From Trichaptum fuscoviolaceum (taxonomy: Eukaryota; Basidiomycota; Agaricomycetes; Hymenochaetales; Trichaptaceae), in assembly GCA_910574455.1 (NCBI GenBank), contig CAJSYZ010000004.1, positions 5,156,599-5,220,598 on the forward strand: DNA of 64,000 nucleotides, written 5' to 3'. Below the pieces are notes generated by a model, which did no database searches, was not told the origin of the DNA, and worked only from the letters and a program-made list of their open reading frames with translations. Shown here piece by piece: positions 13,088 to 28,805 of the stretch. The position numbers and the translations under genes are program-made. Positions within the stretch are counted from its first letter, which is position 1; each line of letters opens with the position of its first letter.

Positions 13088-13776
13088 AAAAAAGGGGGAA
13101 TGACGAGTCTGCAAGGTTGGAGTCATGGAATACATATGTATATGCTAGAGGAAGAGGCGGAAATGTTTTGTGTACTATTTGTTTACAGTATAATTGTATT
13201 CCTCGAATTTTGTGTGCAATCAAACCAAAGACAGAAAGTTCACTGATGTGATGTCTCCAAGTCCTGACTCCTCCCGCCTACTAGAAACTGGTTTCCTAAC
13301 AGATGAAATGATTCCATGTCAATGAGTGAAATGCGTTGTGTCCGGAAATTCAGAAGGTCGGAACCGTCTCTACGATTGTATATTATGATTTTCAACATAA
13401 GTGTTCCTATGATCGGGCATTTATAAACAAACCGACACTCTTCTAATTAGTCTGTTAAAAGTCATGTACATATAATAAATAATAACCTCGGAATTTCAGA
13501 CCCCATATTCTATGTAGCTTAGAGCCACAGTCAAGAAATTTGTTAGATAAGTCGACCTCTTGATAGAGGCTGGTTGCTTATATTTTGAAGCGCATACATA
13601 CATTATTGCAAGATTCTTTTCGGAGGTGAATTTAAATTGTCAAAAAAAGAAAGTACATAATTACGTAATCTTGGTCCGCTAGTCTTTACCTTATCGAGAA
13701 TGATCGACATCATCATGCGGCATGTGTCGAGGACACTTGACCATCAACCACCACCTTCTGTTCCTGCTTCCCAGCC
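13088..13776. other. Intergenic, AT-rich
   Basis: Moderately AT-rich sequence between the mini-gene candidate and the aminopeptidase. I see no coding exon, RNA gene or repeat. The last part should contain the aminopeptidase promoter, but no clear TATA box is seen. Confidence 0.5.
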
Positions 13777-16493
13777 ATGCCGGATCCTACCACTCAGTCT
13801 AACTACCTTTCCATCGTCACCGAGCATGTCTCATTTGATTGGACCGTCGACTTTGACAGGAAGCTCATATTCGGGTCTGCGACGCATACGCTGCTCGTCA
13901 AGGATAAAGTGGTCAAAGAAGTCGTGTAAGTGCTTCCGGTCATGAGAAAACCGAAACGCAACGCTATCAGTCGACATCACTCGCTAACGCCGCTTTTCGG
14001 GTTTGGGTGACCTTTGGAAAACAAATTAAATTAGATTCGATTCGGGAGATCTGAAGATACAGTCCGCCGAGGTCGATGGCGAGAAGGCGTCTGTAAGTTT
14101 TTGCCCGAGAATGGGCTGTATGCTATTGCAGAAAGTGAAGCTGAACTGACGCCGTGCAGTTTATCCTTAACGAGAAGCACCCTGTAATGGGATCGGCTCT
14201 GCACGTCCCTTTCGCCCGTCCGATAGCGCAAGGCACGAAGGTCTCAGTCAAGATCACATATGAAGCCAGTAATGATGCCGTTGCGTTGCAGTTCTTGGAT
14301 AAAGAGTACGGTCACAGCTATGGGGTTTGATCGCACTCGGATGTACCTGCTGATCCTCCCCCCAAAGACAGACGCAGGGCAAGCAGTTTCCGTACCTGTT
14401 CAGCCAGTGCCAACCCATATATGCCCGGACGATCGCGCCTCTCCAAGGTACAGTGCTCGCTTCATTCGGAGACATGGATGATCCTCTGACGTGGTGACTG
14501 ATCCTCCAGATACGCCGTCTGTTAAGCTGGTAGGCGACAGTGGCATCACGCTCCGGGGTCATCGCTGATATTAATGACTTGGAAGACGTACGATGCTAAG
14601 GTGAAGTCGATATTGCCGGTTCTCATGTCCGCGGTGCGCGTCTCGCCTCCAGCAGATGGTCCCGCACATGACGGGAAAGTTATCGGGAAAGATGTGGTGA
14701 CATATGAATACAAGCAGGTCAGAAATACACTTCATTGAGCATCTTGAGTTTTGACGAACGGTTGATACTAGCCCACCTCCATTCCATCGTATCTCATCGC
14801 TGTTGCGAGCGGAAATGCAAGGTTCAAGGCTTTCCCGAAGGTCGAGGGGAGGAACTGGACGTCCGGTATCTGGGCAGAGCCGGAACTCATCGACGCTGCG
14901 TATTGGGAATTCAGCGAAGACACAGGGCGTTTCCTGGCTGCCGAAGAAGATGTTGTCAATCCGTATCGATTTGGCGTATATGACTTACTGGTTCTCCCAC
15001 CTTCCTTCCCCTACGGCGGCATGGTGAGTACATTTCTCTGCATTGGCCACGAGGAAGCCTGCTGAGGCCGGTTTAGGAAAACGCCTGCCTAACGTTCTTG
15101 ACGCCAAGTACGTTCTATTATTTCATATGGATAGGATAAACTCAAGCTTTGACCCGGTTGTTCGCAGCGCTGCTCGCCGGCGACAGAACTCTCGTCGACG
15201 TCGTCGTCCACGAGCTCACCCATTCATGGTTCGGCAATGGCGTCACGTAAGTCTTCCTCCCTTGATGCGTCATGCGTACATAAGCTTACCTTAGTCCTTG
15301 CGTATGTAATGGGCCGGGCATCAAGGCACGCTGACGCGTCGCACTTCTGGCTGAACGAAGGCTGGACGTCGTACATCGAGCGCGTCCTGCAAGAGAAGCT
15401 CCACTCGCCTGCCCACCGCGGGTTCTCGTTTCTCATCGGCTACAAGGCTCTCCAGGACGCCCTTAAGCAGTATGAAGAGCGACCGAAATACCAGAGGCTG
15501 ATTATTGACTTTGAGATCGGCGAGGACCCGGACGATGCGTACAGCAGCGTTCCATACGAGAAGGGCGCGAACCTGCTATTACATCTTGGTGAGCACTTTC
15601 GAATGTACGACACCTTGGTAGTAGTGACTCACGCGCTAGCTACCTGCAGAACGGAAGCTCGGAGGGCTGGAAGCCTTCCTTCCTTATGTCCGGGACTATG
15701 TCAACACCTTCATGGGCAAGAGCATCAATACGGACATCTGGAAAGCTCACCTCTATGATTACTGGCGCAAGAACGGTGGGGAGGAGAAAGTGAAAGTTCT
15801 CGACAGCGTAGATTGGGATGTCAGTTTCCGATGTACTTTTATCGGAGATTCTCGTCGTTGACATCTCGGATGTATTCCCCACACAGGCCTGGTTTTACGG
15901 GGAAGGACTCTCGCTTCCTGTTGAAATGGAATACGACCTCTCTCTCGCTAAACAGGCATACGATTTAGCCGAGCGATGGGACGCAGCCCGCTCCAAGAGC
16001 GTCGATTCTCTGGACTTCAAGTCTACAGACCTGGACTCGTTCGACACTAATCAAAAAAGTGAGTAGTCAAGGGGCATTGAAGAATGGTATCAAGTTTATT
16101 AACCAACCTCCATTCCATCAAGTCGTCTTTCTTGAGCGCCTACAATCGTTCCCTGCGCTTCCACCTTCGCACATCGGTCACCTCGGCGGCCTATACGCGC
16201 TGAGCACGTCTACGAACGCCGAGCTGCGTTTCCGCTTCCTGCAGCTCGCGCTCCTCGACCCGTCGACGCCCGAGTCAAAGGCAATCGCGCGCACGGCGGC
16301 GGACTGGGTCGTCGGGAACGACGGCTCGGGCGTCGTGAAGGGCAGGATGAAGTTCTGCAGACCCGTGCTCAGGGACGCTAGCAAGGCAGACCCTGAACAT
16401 ACTAAAGCTATCTTTAGTCAAAATAAGATGTCCTTCCATCCGATCGCGCGAAGACTGATAGAGAAGGTACTGTATTTTACCCACGAACGATAA
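13777..16493 (+). CDS. Leukotriene-A4-hydrolase-type M1 zinc aminopeptidase
   Basis: A cytosolic zinc metallopeptidase of family M1; fungal relatives act mainly as aminopeptidases with residual epoxide hydrolase activity. Thirteen exons join in frame from MPDPTTQSNY to about 641 residues, close to the usual 610-640. Substrate-recognition motif PYGGMEN is split between exons 7 and 8. The zinc site is HELTH (His304, Glu305, His308) with Glu327 in LNEGW exactly 18 residues later. SVPYEKG carries the Tyr expected to assist catalysis. The C-terminal helical domain is present and ends near GRMKFCRPVLRDA and HPIARRLIEK. All catalytic residues are intact. The last few residues are uncertain, since gtactg after LIEK may start a final intron; I used the read-through stop. 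The start was chosen because the ATG at 13777 opens the frame that continues through every splice. Confidence 0.92.
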
Positions 16494-18640
16494 TGTTAAG
16501 ACTCTTGACCTTATGGAAATGTTCTACCTCAACATTTTATTTATCTAACTTCACAAATGTGTGCACCTGCATACTGAGAACAGGTGTACGAAGTTTTATC
16601 TTGATATGTGTAGAAATAAATATTTCATCCAATTTCAATCATTTTGCTGTCAAAACTCACTTTTACCAGCAAACAATAAAGCGTGGGAATAGTCACGGTG
16701 CTCCCAGTCAAGAGACAAGACTATGCCATTTCTCCATCTTTATACTCCACAAGAACTACAGGCTTCATATATAATGCAAAACAACAGTTCAACTGAAGTT
16801 AATTGGACAAAAACTTGCTGTTGCTACTGCATGTATTCAAGATTTTTTGGGTGCCGCTAGTGTCACATGTACCCTCTCTGGCCGGCTGTCACAGTTGCAG
16901 TCACAACTATATGCACTCAGTCTATGACAACTTCAGCTCTCCCTCCATCCTCTCTCAATAAATAAAACGTTCAAAATTGACTGTCATCTGTTAGATTGAA
17001 TAGTATACTATATTTATGCAAGTTTTTGAGGCGTTTCATTGACATGTACTTGCGTTAAAAATCAGTAAGTGATGTAGCCTGCTCTATCCTTCAGTTTACC
17101 CAGATTTACATCTTCCTGTATATCTCTGCTTCAAGTCAACTTACAGGTCTCAGAATTTACAGAAAGGTAACATATATCATTCCTGTACCCCATATAAAAA
17201 TTCACGCAAATCCAAGCATTGTGTGTTGATTTAAAAATGGTGTAGTACAGGGAAGCTTAGCAAAACAGGCAAGATTTGCAAAAATGATTATTGTTGGTTT
17301 GATATCTTTTTTTCTGATTGTTCAATTAATTCAGAAATTTATGTACATATTGTAAAGCCATATAATAAGGTGCGTGTAAAATTTGAGGTGTGTACATGCA
17401 GTGTGTATGGAGAAACAAATGTGTTTATTATTGGTGGGTATTTATCGTTGAGAGGTATAATACAGTAAGTCTGAGCTAAAATAAACACGCGCGGGGGGAT
17501 AGCGTATTGAATCCGATGATCTAATTGATTTTTTCAGGACCTTGGCCTTGTATAACTTGTAACCGAATGAATATTACAAATTTGCGGGAAATCGCGTTGG
17601 TGCTTCAGCTCGTGGGTGCTCTCACAGGAGACTCACGCTAGCGTTGCGCGTCATTTGGAGACTTGCACTGTATATTTGGACGGGCAGTCGTATAGCTGGC
17701 TCCGACGAAAAACAAACAACTCCCATACAGGGTTCACACGATCATACAACTGCTGTCGATCCTCTAATATTAATCGACGTGATACAGGAGAACTCAGATG
17801 GAGATTAAATGTGATATCACCGTCATTGTTCTTTGGTCGTCGTTTCACGCTAGCCCAAGAGAAGGAGAAACTGGATCTGAATTCATCTGAATTCTGCGAA
17901 CGCTACATGGGTCAGCAAAGCGCAAGGTCCATCTTCTTCTCGAAGCCCTTTCGATGCCACGTCCTGAGATACAGGGATGCTATGAAAGGATGTCCTTGTT
18001 TGAGACGCAGCAGTGGGATTTATCAGCGTGGATTGGTATTCATACGAGGCTCGCGATACGCTGAGAGATCTGAGCCTTTGCCGGATAAGGCATGTCTTGT
18101 AGGCGTTGCGGGCACAGCCACACATTTGCGTGCTTTCCTTATTCGGGTGTCTCATTGTACTCTATTTGTGCGCCTGTTCTTCGGAGAGCTTCGATGGTTG
18201 CTGGGGCGGAGGCTAGGAGCTCGAGGCACACCAGCGTGTTCAGCTCATCCCTGCGGCCACGCTTGCACGCCTTGAGTTTCTGTTCAATGGGCCTGAAAGA
18301 ACAGGCCCATTCAGGACACGCGCGCTTGCCATCCGTAGAATAAGCCTTGTACTCGAATAATGGCCTGCGGGTTAGCGAGTTACGTCTGCCATCAATCTGA
18401 AACACAATGCTACTTGTAGTCAAGTCTTGCTCTTGCGAGACAACTGGCGGGTGTATAAATCCAACGTCGTCTGTGGAGGTAGTCTGCCATCAATTCGACA
18501 CCTCTGAAGACGCGCCTCAGACAGTCTTGCATCACTCTAATCTGCTTCCGATACACACTTCGGCTTTTAGACTTTATAATCTTTCCAACGCTACTTCAGC
18601 TCTTCTCTATCCACGTTACTTCTTCGCATCTTAATTCATA
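16494..18640. other. 2.1-kb intergenic region; weak open frames only
   Basis: The part 16500-17600 is AT-rich and shows nothing coding. From 17616 to 18275 the plus strand is open for 219 codons, while the minus strand of 17883-18423 is also largely open, including a peptide ending IEALRRTGAQIEYNETPE. No domain is visible on either strand and the minus frame lacks an ATG, so at most this is a decayed or multi-exon minus-strand gene. A perfect 10-bp hairpin lies at 18286-18311. Confidence 0.4.
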
Positions 18641-19183
18641 ATGCCGATCTGGGGTCTACGCACTGTCGCTCAAGTCATCGCCACTGGCTTTGAGGGCCCG
18701 CAGCACTGCGATGAGCCGTGGCCGTATCAGTTTATGGTGAGAGCTCATCCAGCACCTTTTGCACTTGAGTCATGTTTTGACAACTTGTCTTCTCGCAGCC
18801 TAACCAGCAAGTCCTCGTACACGTCCGTGGCGAGGGCCGCCACTCCGTGTGGCTCCCCGCCCGAGTCGTAAAGCCAACCCACCAGAAGGTCTACCCGGTA
18901 AGCCTCAGCCTCACGCAACTCGTCCTCCGGATTTCCAGCTTATCATATATATATATCCACTGAATAGAACACAACTCTGCAGTACTGGCGCCTGGAGTAT
19001 GTCGACAACGGCGTGCGCAAGGCGGGCGACTTTTCGCCCTCGGACGGTGACGTAAAGCCCGACTGCCCGTACGTCCGGGAGCTGATTGCAGAGGAGCTCA
19101 TGTGGCCGATCGACGAGCCGGACCGCTCGATCCCGTCTGCGCCGCACCGGCCGATGGCCAGCCGCTCGCGCGTTGCGTGCTAA
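18641..19183 (+). CDS. Small uncharacterised basidiomycete protein, 131 residues
   Basis: Three exons, 18641-18736, 18799-18897 and 18983-19183, join in frame through a gtgaga donor, a gtaagc donor and CAG acceptors. The product is compact and non-repetitive, starting MPIWGLRTVAQVIATGFEG. The middle (VLVHVRGEGRHSVWLPARVV, then YWRLEYVDNGVRKAGDF) has the alternating hydrophobic pattern and aromatic positions of a small beta barrel of SH3/Tudor type. That fold is my inference from pattern only. The strict frame continuity and GC-rich third positions make it a real gene. No signal peptide or membrane segment is seen, and the function is unknown. Confidence 0.75.
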
Positions 19184-19856
19184 ATGAATTCGCGGTTATC
19201 TCTCGGATCATATACTCTCTCTCCTTCGAATTTACCACCGGAATTCGTTTTCTCGCTTCGCTGCATACCCCGGCTTGAGCTGCGCTACAGTCGACAATCC
19301 ATCCTCTTCCATTCCATACTCTATGCACAAGGCTGCGTCCATCGTCTCTATGATCATCTCGCTTCGGAACCCGCTTTACCCAGCTGTCTCGCACATCATT
19401 ACTATCCATCGCATTTTCTTTCCGGCTTCAGTGTTTTCCTCAACTCAAACTCAATTCAATGTATCGATTAGATCCCCAGGACCCAGGTGTTGCTTTACTC
19501 ATAGTACTTTCAAGTAGTTCGCGTTGTTTTGTCAAAAATAATATCCAATAAATTGGCTTGTATATTCAAAATCTGCTTCCCGAATGATTGTGTTGTTTAA
19601 TGGCGCTCTGACGAGACTCAGTATTGGGCATGGTACGGTTGTAGTGACTATCCATCATTCCTATTTCTGTCTGTCAGAGACAAAGCATTTTCTTCGAATC
19701 TATTCAGACCGAAATGCGCATCAGAATACAGGGAAGTTGTTTTTTCGAGTTCGGAAAATGCCGGTGTCAATATTTAACAACCGGCGACAGCAACAAACAA
19801 CTCTTTTCCTTCGATACCTACTGCAATCTCAAAGACTTTGGGTGTATCTTGTTAAT
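19184..19856. other. Intergenic, no gene seen
   Basis: AT-rich in its second half. Open stretches on both strands lack domains and splice context. It probably holds the 3' end of the preceding gene and the promoter of the next. Confidence 0.5.
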
Positions 19857-20752
19857 ATGGACAGCAACCTTGTCGTATCTCAAGAAAATCGAGAACAAGA
19901 TGAGGGCCTCCCATCGTCATTGGTAGCTGCGAAAGCCTCAGACTTGAGCCCTCGCTTACCTCCTTCCACTAGACCGCCTCCGCCTTGGTCCAGGCGTGCA
20001 CGTGCGCTTCTTGTTTCTCACTTACGATTGTATACATGTAAAGCTGCTGATTTGTATATATCATAGGTCAGGCAGCCGCTAATGACAATGCTGCACTACC
20101 TGGGTTTCTTCAGAACGTTGAACTTTCTTCCTCTGGCCCAGGCGTTAAGCAACGGGAAATTTACCTCGGTTTCAACTGCTTTGAACACGCCCGTGCACAC
20201 TGGTTTCTCTACATACCTTCTCTACTGCGCTCGCCTTCATCGTCTGCTAAGTTCAGCGAGGTGGGAAAAGTCATCCAAGTCACAGGAAACCCGTTCAACG
20301 GCTTCGGTTTCCAGATCAAGCTCAACCACAACGCGATACAACAGCCAGACACGCACTACCTCCTCCTGGGCTCCATACCCGTCCCGCCCCACGTCCTTGT
20401 CGAGGACTACACGCCTGATCCGCTCTCCGGGCCCGAGTTCCGTGACCGGCCTGTGTCCGGAGACAGGCTCGAGGAAATCGCGTTTGATCTGGGCCTTCCG
20501 TACCGCGACCCCTCTGCTGTGCTGCCGCCGCCTGGAGACCCGGTCTGGCTGAAGCCGCACCCAAAATTTGAGCGGTGTCAGGAGTGGATGAGGAAGCTCA
20601 TCAAGCGCTATGTAAATGAGGGCATTCTGCCTCCCAGTGCGCTTGACGTGCCTGACAAGGCGACTAGTGTTGGACTAAGGTCTGCGCAAGCTGAGCATAG
20701 CTCTGAGCGTAGGACAGGCCCAGAAGTGAAGCGAGATTCATTCGAAACTTGA
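19857..20752 (+). CDS. Uncharacterised basidiomycete protein, 249 residues
   Basis: Two exons, 19857-19995 and 20142-20752. Exon 1 encodes a Pro/Ser-rich leader ending PPPPWSR. Exon 2 encodes the conserved part, opening with REIYLGFNCFEHARAHWFLY and continuing VTGNPFNGFGFQIKLNH and a C-terminal CQEWMRKLIKRY helix. This order (IYLG..HW, VTGNPF.GF, CQ.WM) recalls a widespread small basidiomycete family of unknown function; I recall the pattern but cannot confirm a database accession. The tail after ALDVP is polar and probably disordered. No signal peptide. The join through the gtgcac donor preserves frame; a different upstream exon remains possible. Confidence 0.65.
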
Positions 20753-20886
20753 AGTTGGCTTCACTGAGTATGCAACGAAATCAATTTATTCTATCTCACA
20801 TGAACAAACATCCCTACAAACTTGAACGCAGATTGTTTTCGTTTACACTCAGACTATACAACCAATGATACATGGGTCTTCTGTAC

Positions 20887-23801
20887 CTAAGAAGCTGCAA
20901 TCTCGGACTTGATCATTTCAGCTGCTTGTTCCGCAATCGCATACACAGTCGCTGCGAAATATGTTCAGTTACAGTAAGAAACCGCGAAGACCAATCGGAG
21001 TGCTTACATTGCGTGTGTGCTGCGACTTGAAGAGGAGCGATGCTCAGATCAATGACTCGGATATTCTTCGTCCCGTAAACGCGCAAGTTCGAGTCCACGA
21101 CACCATTCAACTCTCGAGGAAGCATGCTCAGCGTGCTCGAAGTATCTTAGGTCTATCATCAGACAATAATCTTTGGTCGTGGAAGGGGAACACGTACGGA
21201 ATGTCGTACAGAGGCTATCTTTGACATGGTTCCTCAAGTCATCGTCGGTCTTGCATTCTGGGCCAGGCATTGTTTCTTTCACTACATGGCATCGTGTGAA
21301 CGTCAGTATATCGTCTCTTCTAGAAATGATGTACGCACACACTAAGCTCTTAAAGGGCTCCGTGTTGACGACCCGACGGTCGAATTTCAGTGTTTCCACG
21401 AGAAGCTGCAGGTCTTCAGAAACCCATCAGTCCCTAATTTTCTAAGCTAATAAACAAATAAACTGAAAGTTGTCTCACCGAAGTCCTCGTCGAAATAGTT
21501 AGGATCAATTGTTGGCTTGTCGTGCGGATCCTTTGAGCCAATATGCTACCGGAAGAAGAATTAATCTAAGCTTAGATTGTAAAGTCATGGAAGAAAATGT
21601 TTACAATCGTGCCTCTGCTGAACGGATGGTTCAGGAGTGCAGTGGCGGAGAGATAGAACTTCCCGGGCTCCGGTTCTTGTTCAGGGAGGCAATATTGAGC
21701 ATCAGGTATCACAAAAAATCAACGATATCGCATACATACCACCAAGAATGCCAAAGTATTTGGGGAAGAGTACGATCTCACAGTCCCCATAGCCCCTCGT
21801 TTCCAACTCTTCCAGCTGGAGGTCATACTGCTCTTTCAACCCGGGTGGTAAGAGTCCCGACTGAGCCTTCTGTTCGACCCGCTCGCGCAGGCGGCTGATG
21901 ATGTCCTGAGCTTTCTCGGGTGTCTCGGTGACGGAGGCGAGAGGGACCCAGGTGAAACCTGATAGTGCGGCACGATGCAGGCCCTTTCGCTCTGCGCTGT
22001 TCAGTGAATCGCTCGTCAGTGCTGATACCAGCTGAAGAAATAGATGCACGGTGTAACTGCAGCTTACTGAAGAGCTAGCTGCTTTGCCGCATAATCTTTG
22101 TCACTCAGCGCGTCCAGCGTCTCAGCGGCATCGGAATTAAGTTCTGAATGTTTTGGGTGTTAAGATGGCAAAATCTGATGAAGGTGCGATACCAGATGAA
22201 TAAATACCATATATCACGGAAGTCCAAACGTGCTCCTGCAAGTTAGCGCCGACGCCAGGCAGATCAATCATAGTCTCGATTCCGAGGGGTGCTAAGATAC
22301 GGGCGTCACCGATCCCGGACAACTCTAAAATTTGAGGAGATTTGAGTGCTCTAGTAGATTTATCATTCATCCACCGTTGGCATTCGTCATGAATACAGAA
22401 ACTCCTCACCCTGAACTCAGAATGACCTCCCGCTTTGCATGAACAACATGTAACTTTCCATCATATTCGAATTCGAACCCGGTCCCAACTACCGTCCGTC
22501 CGCCTGGGCCGTCCTCTTCCCGAGTGATTATCCGGGTAGCTAACGCGTTGCAGAGGACTCGGAGATTCGGTCTGTCTTTGTTTGGGAGGTAATACCCCTA
22601 AAATGTATTTAGCCATGTTCGACCTTTCTCTAATGAGTGGCAGAAGCTTACCGTGGTTGCGTATGAACGGGTGATTGTTCTGGGATCTAGGCTCCCGAGA
22701 GACATGTAGCTCCCAATAAGCTGGTATCGGTAACGTTAGATAGTGATTCGGGCAGTCAGATGTATAGCAGCTCACATCTCCACCATACTGAACACGGTTT
22801 TCATCAGGCAAGGGTAAAGAAAAACTGTGGTTGGGAAAAAAGGAAGCCTACCGGATCTTTTGAGAGTTTGATGCCAGTGCTCAGCATAGTCTAGCAACAT
22901 GAACATGAACAAGCCAATCTGGAAGTTGTACACACAAATAAAGCATACCTGTTGAAATGGAACTTCACCTGCATGAACCCACTCCGGGAACGAGCTATGA
23001 ATGGGTCCAGAGTGGCCATGTGAGTCGTGTTTAAAGACTTGCTTATACAAAGTCGCGTTTTCGTCTTCCGGTGGATGGAATCTTGTAAGATCCATTCATT
23101 ACACATGTAAATGAACGTTCTCATAACAACGCATGGACAATGCTCACGTTTCCGACTTCTTTGAGTACTCGAGGAAGCGCTTCCAACTCCATCCTGGGTT
23201 CCCAAGTCGCTCCCAAGCATCAATGTCCTCGGCCGGTGGTCTTCCCCACACCTGATGGGGCCAAGGTGAGTATTTTTGACAGCAATCAAAGGGGTATATT
23301 GTACCAAAGATTACATACATAAAAGTTGATAGCTGAGCTACCTCCAAGCGTCTTGCCTCTCGGCCAGACATGCACTTTGTTGTTCGCATTGCGTTGTGGC
23401 ACTGTCGTAAATACCCAGTCATAATGAGGGTCCCCGAAGTGCTTTCCCCAATGCACAGGAACGACTAACGCGGTCGTAGAAGTCAGTTTATTTCGCATTG
23501 TTCATAGCAAGCTCTTCAGTCTACCTAGCAGAGGGTCATCGATGTTTGCTGCGCCTGCTTCGAGAACGGCGACCGTGATCGTTGGATCCTCAGTAAGCCT
23601 AGCGGCAACAGTAAGACCAGCTGTCTGTGGTAAGATTAGTCGCCAATTTTCAGTAACGTATGCCGGTAAAGCGACATACGCCTCCACCTGGAATTAGCAG
23701 ATATAAGTAACACATACACTGACTACATGAAGGAAAAATAGCCTACCCGCAATCACGAAGTCGAAGATCTGGTCCGCAACATCAGATAAAACGGAGGTCA
23801 T
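20887..23801 (-). CDS. GMC oxidoreductase, aryl-alcohol-oxidase-like (copy 1)
   Basis: An FAD enzyme of the glucose-methanol-choline family, expected to oxidise an alcohol and reduce O2 or a quinone. The gene is cut by more than a dozen short introns, and the product is about 600 residues. The FAD-binding GGGTAG is assembled from three exons, the middle one being only 8 nt (23680-23687). Further landmarks are AAEDIDAW-type [17 protein letters not shown], the GMC signature [23 protein letters not shown], and the C-terminal TLSMLP and [24 protein letters not shown], whose His ends the active site. The N-terminus ([15 protein letters not shown]) shows no secretion signal, unlike the secreted wood-decay enzymes. 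Nearest relative is copy 2 just upstream on the same strand. No frameshift or stop is needed in my model. Confidence 0.88.
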
Positions 23802-23891
23802 GTTCGGTGAGGCGTGGTGAAAAACACGATTGAATGAGCTGTACAGAGAAAGAAGATTGCACGTCGGGTCTGAGAGGCTAGAGGGGCCTTG

Positions 23892-23899
23892 CTTATATA
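23892..23899 (-). promoter_or_regulatory. TATA box of GMC copy 1
   Basis: TATATAAG on the minus strand, about 90 bp before the ATG at 23801. Copy 2 has a TATA element at the same distance, which supports both as core promoters. Confidence 0.5.
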
Positions 23900-24806
23900 G
23901 CGCTAGATTGTTAGCACTGATCTGGCGGATGCAATGTCAGGGTTAATAAGAGAAAAGGACGCTCCAAAAGAAAGATCCCGTGCACTTGGAGAAGAATAGC
24001 ATGGAGTTCAAGTCCGTTAAGCTCGCAGCATACGGCTATGTTCCCCTTAATCAACTATTATGCATGTCACCAGACTTCGTCTATATTTAAGTCCTAGTAA
24101 AGATATCGCTCAGTGTGAGTTGAGCATCAGATCTTTGAAGGAGTTGAAGACGCAAGCATGGAGACTATCGATATCATATTTCCTTGTCAACACGAAACGT
24201 ACCAAAGCGATTTAAAGGCTGCGCTACGATTCTTGGCATGCGTTCCCAAAGCTATCTCTTCCTTTTCGGGTTTGAGTTCGGTAGTAGCATAATTTCCGAG
24301 GCAATGCACGCAATGTTGTTATCTTCTTCTAGCGGCTGTAGAGCGAATCCGAGAGGAAAAGGTCGCACACATGCCGGATAGACCAACCAATCCTTACTCT
24401 TTGAAGCGCTTCACGAAAAAATGGGTTTTCGTATGTTGGATTAAAGCCAGTTCGGTAATTCGCCGTTTGTGAGAGTTTAAACGAAAGGGTTGAAGAGAAA
24501 GGAACGAAACTGTGACACAACTTGAACAAACTGACATTATAAACGAGACGGCAGATGCCGGTGCCGAGTCCGCCGCCGGCGAGTCTGCCATCTCAGGACA
24601 CACTGAAGTGCACATTCCAGTTGTTCAGTATCATTCATTCTTCGACATTGATTCAGTCGCGTCACGCAGAAATTAAATGTGTAAATCGGCACTGTTTTGA
24701 ATTTACAGTAGCATCAAACTGAGAGTCTTAAGAATAACTTCAAGTACTACTGTCATAGAGAAATTCGCCAAACTTGCACAGCGAGAAAATATCTGGCCCA
24801 CCTAGT

Positions 24807-25816
24807 CACGGCAAACATAGGTAGCTGTCTGAAGTGAAGACAGGGCGTGTGAAGCTGTGTCCCTTCTTTAGAACGCTGTTATTGCGCGTGACAGGTATTC
24901 GAGCCAGATTAGGTGTTTAATAGTTAAAAAGGTAACCCGTGAGAAATAAAGTCAGTCTGGCTTTGTTTAAGGGAAACAGCTGTCTGAAACAGCCACTTGA
25001 GCCAGCCTTTCTGTGCTGCAGCGGCACAGCTTTGTCACACAGTTTATCTGTCTACTTTGATGTCAGAAAGGCTGTCTTAATGGGCTGTCACATGCTGTGT
25101 CAGCCGAACTGTCTCATTGTAAGTCAGACACACGTGACAGCATAACTGTCTTCTTTGACTGACTCGCATTCAGACACCTGTGTTAGTCACTTCAGCTGAC
25201 TTTATTAGAAACAACAAGGCTACCTTTACTGCCTGTCTTTCTTACAGATAGTCTGTCCAGACAGCCCAGCTGTTTCAATTGTTAAGAGTGGGCTATCGAG
25301 TGGAGTACTGAGCAGGACAATAAGCAGGCTACTGCTGTCTGAAAGTAAAACAGCTGGGCTGTCTGGACAGACTATCTGTAAGAAAGACAGGCAGTAAAGG
25401 TAGCCTTGTTGTTTCTAATAAAGTCAGCTGAAGTGACTAACACAGGTGTCTGAATGCGAGTCAGTCAAAGAAGACAGTTATGCTGTCACGTGTGTCTGAC
25501 TTACAATGAGACAGTTTGGCTGACACAGCATGTGACAGCCCATTAAGACAGCCTTTCTGACATCAAAGTAGACAGATAAACTGTGTGACAAAGCTGTGCC
25601 GCTGCAGCACAGAAAGGCTGGCTCAAGTGGCTGTTTCAGACAGCTGTTTCCCTTAAACAAAGCCAGACTGACTTTATTTCTCACGGGTTACCTTTTTAAC
25701 TATTAAACACCTAATCTGGCTCGAATACCTGTCACGCGCAATAACAGCGTTCTAAAGAAGGGACACAGCTTCACACGCCCTGTCTTCACTTCAGACAGCT
25801 ACCTATGTTTGCCGTG
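24807..25816. mobile_element. CACTA-like foldback transposon, 1,010 bp, non-autonomous
   Basis: Two arms of about 469 bp (24807-25275 and 25348-25816) are reverse complements with a single difference that I can find (G at 25106 against the matching base of the right arm). They are separated by 72 bp. The ends read CACGGCAAAC...GTTTGCCGTG and are flanked on both sides by AGT (24804-24806 and 25817-25819), a 3-bp target duplication. CAC ends, a 3-bp duplication and many subterminal CTGTCTGA/CAGCTG-type short repeats fit the CACTA/EnSpm superfamily. No transposase is encoded; a 68-residue open frame occurs identically on each arm and is a by-product of the symmetry. The element sits between GMC copies 1 and 2. 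The superfamily name is inference; the palindrome and duplication are directly visible. Confidence 0.8.
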
Positions 25817-25910
25817 AGTATCCACAACTTAACGACACACTATCTTACAAGAGTAAATCCAATGATACTATCCGAGTCTATCCACCGTTCAAATAACGAG
25901 TTCTCGATCT

Positions 25911-28805
<2,895 letters not shown>

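Noticed and set aside
17616..18423. Overlapping open frames on both strands between the aminopeptidase and the 131-residue gene
   Set aside because: No ATG-supported minus-strand model, no domain and no clear splice set; kept only as a remark in the intergenic entry.
24939..25684. Two identical 68-codon frames on opposite strands
   Set aside because: They are mirror images created by the palindromic transposon and show no protein features.
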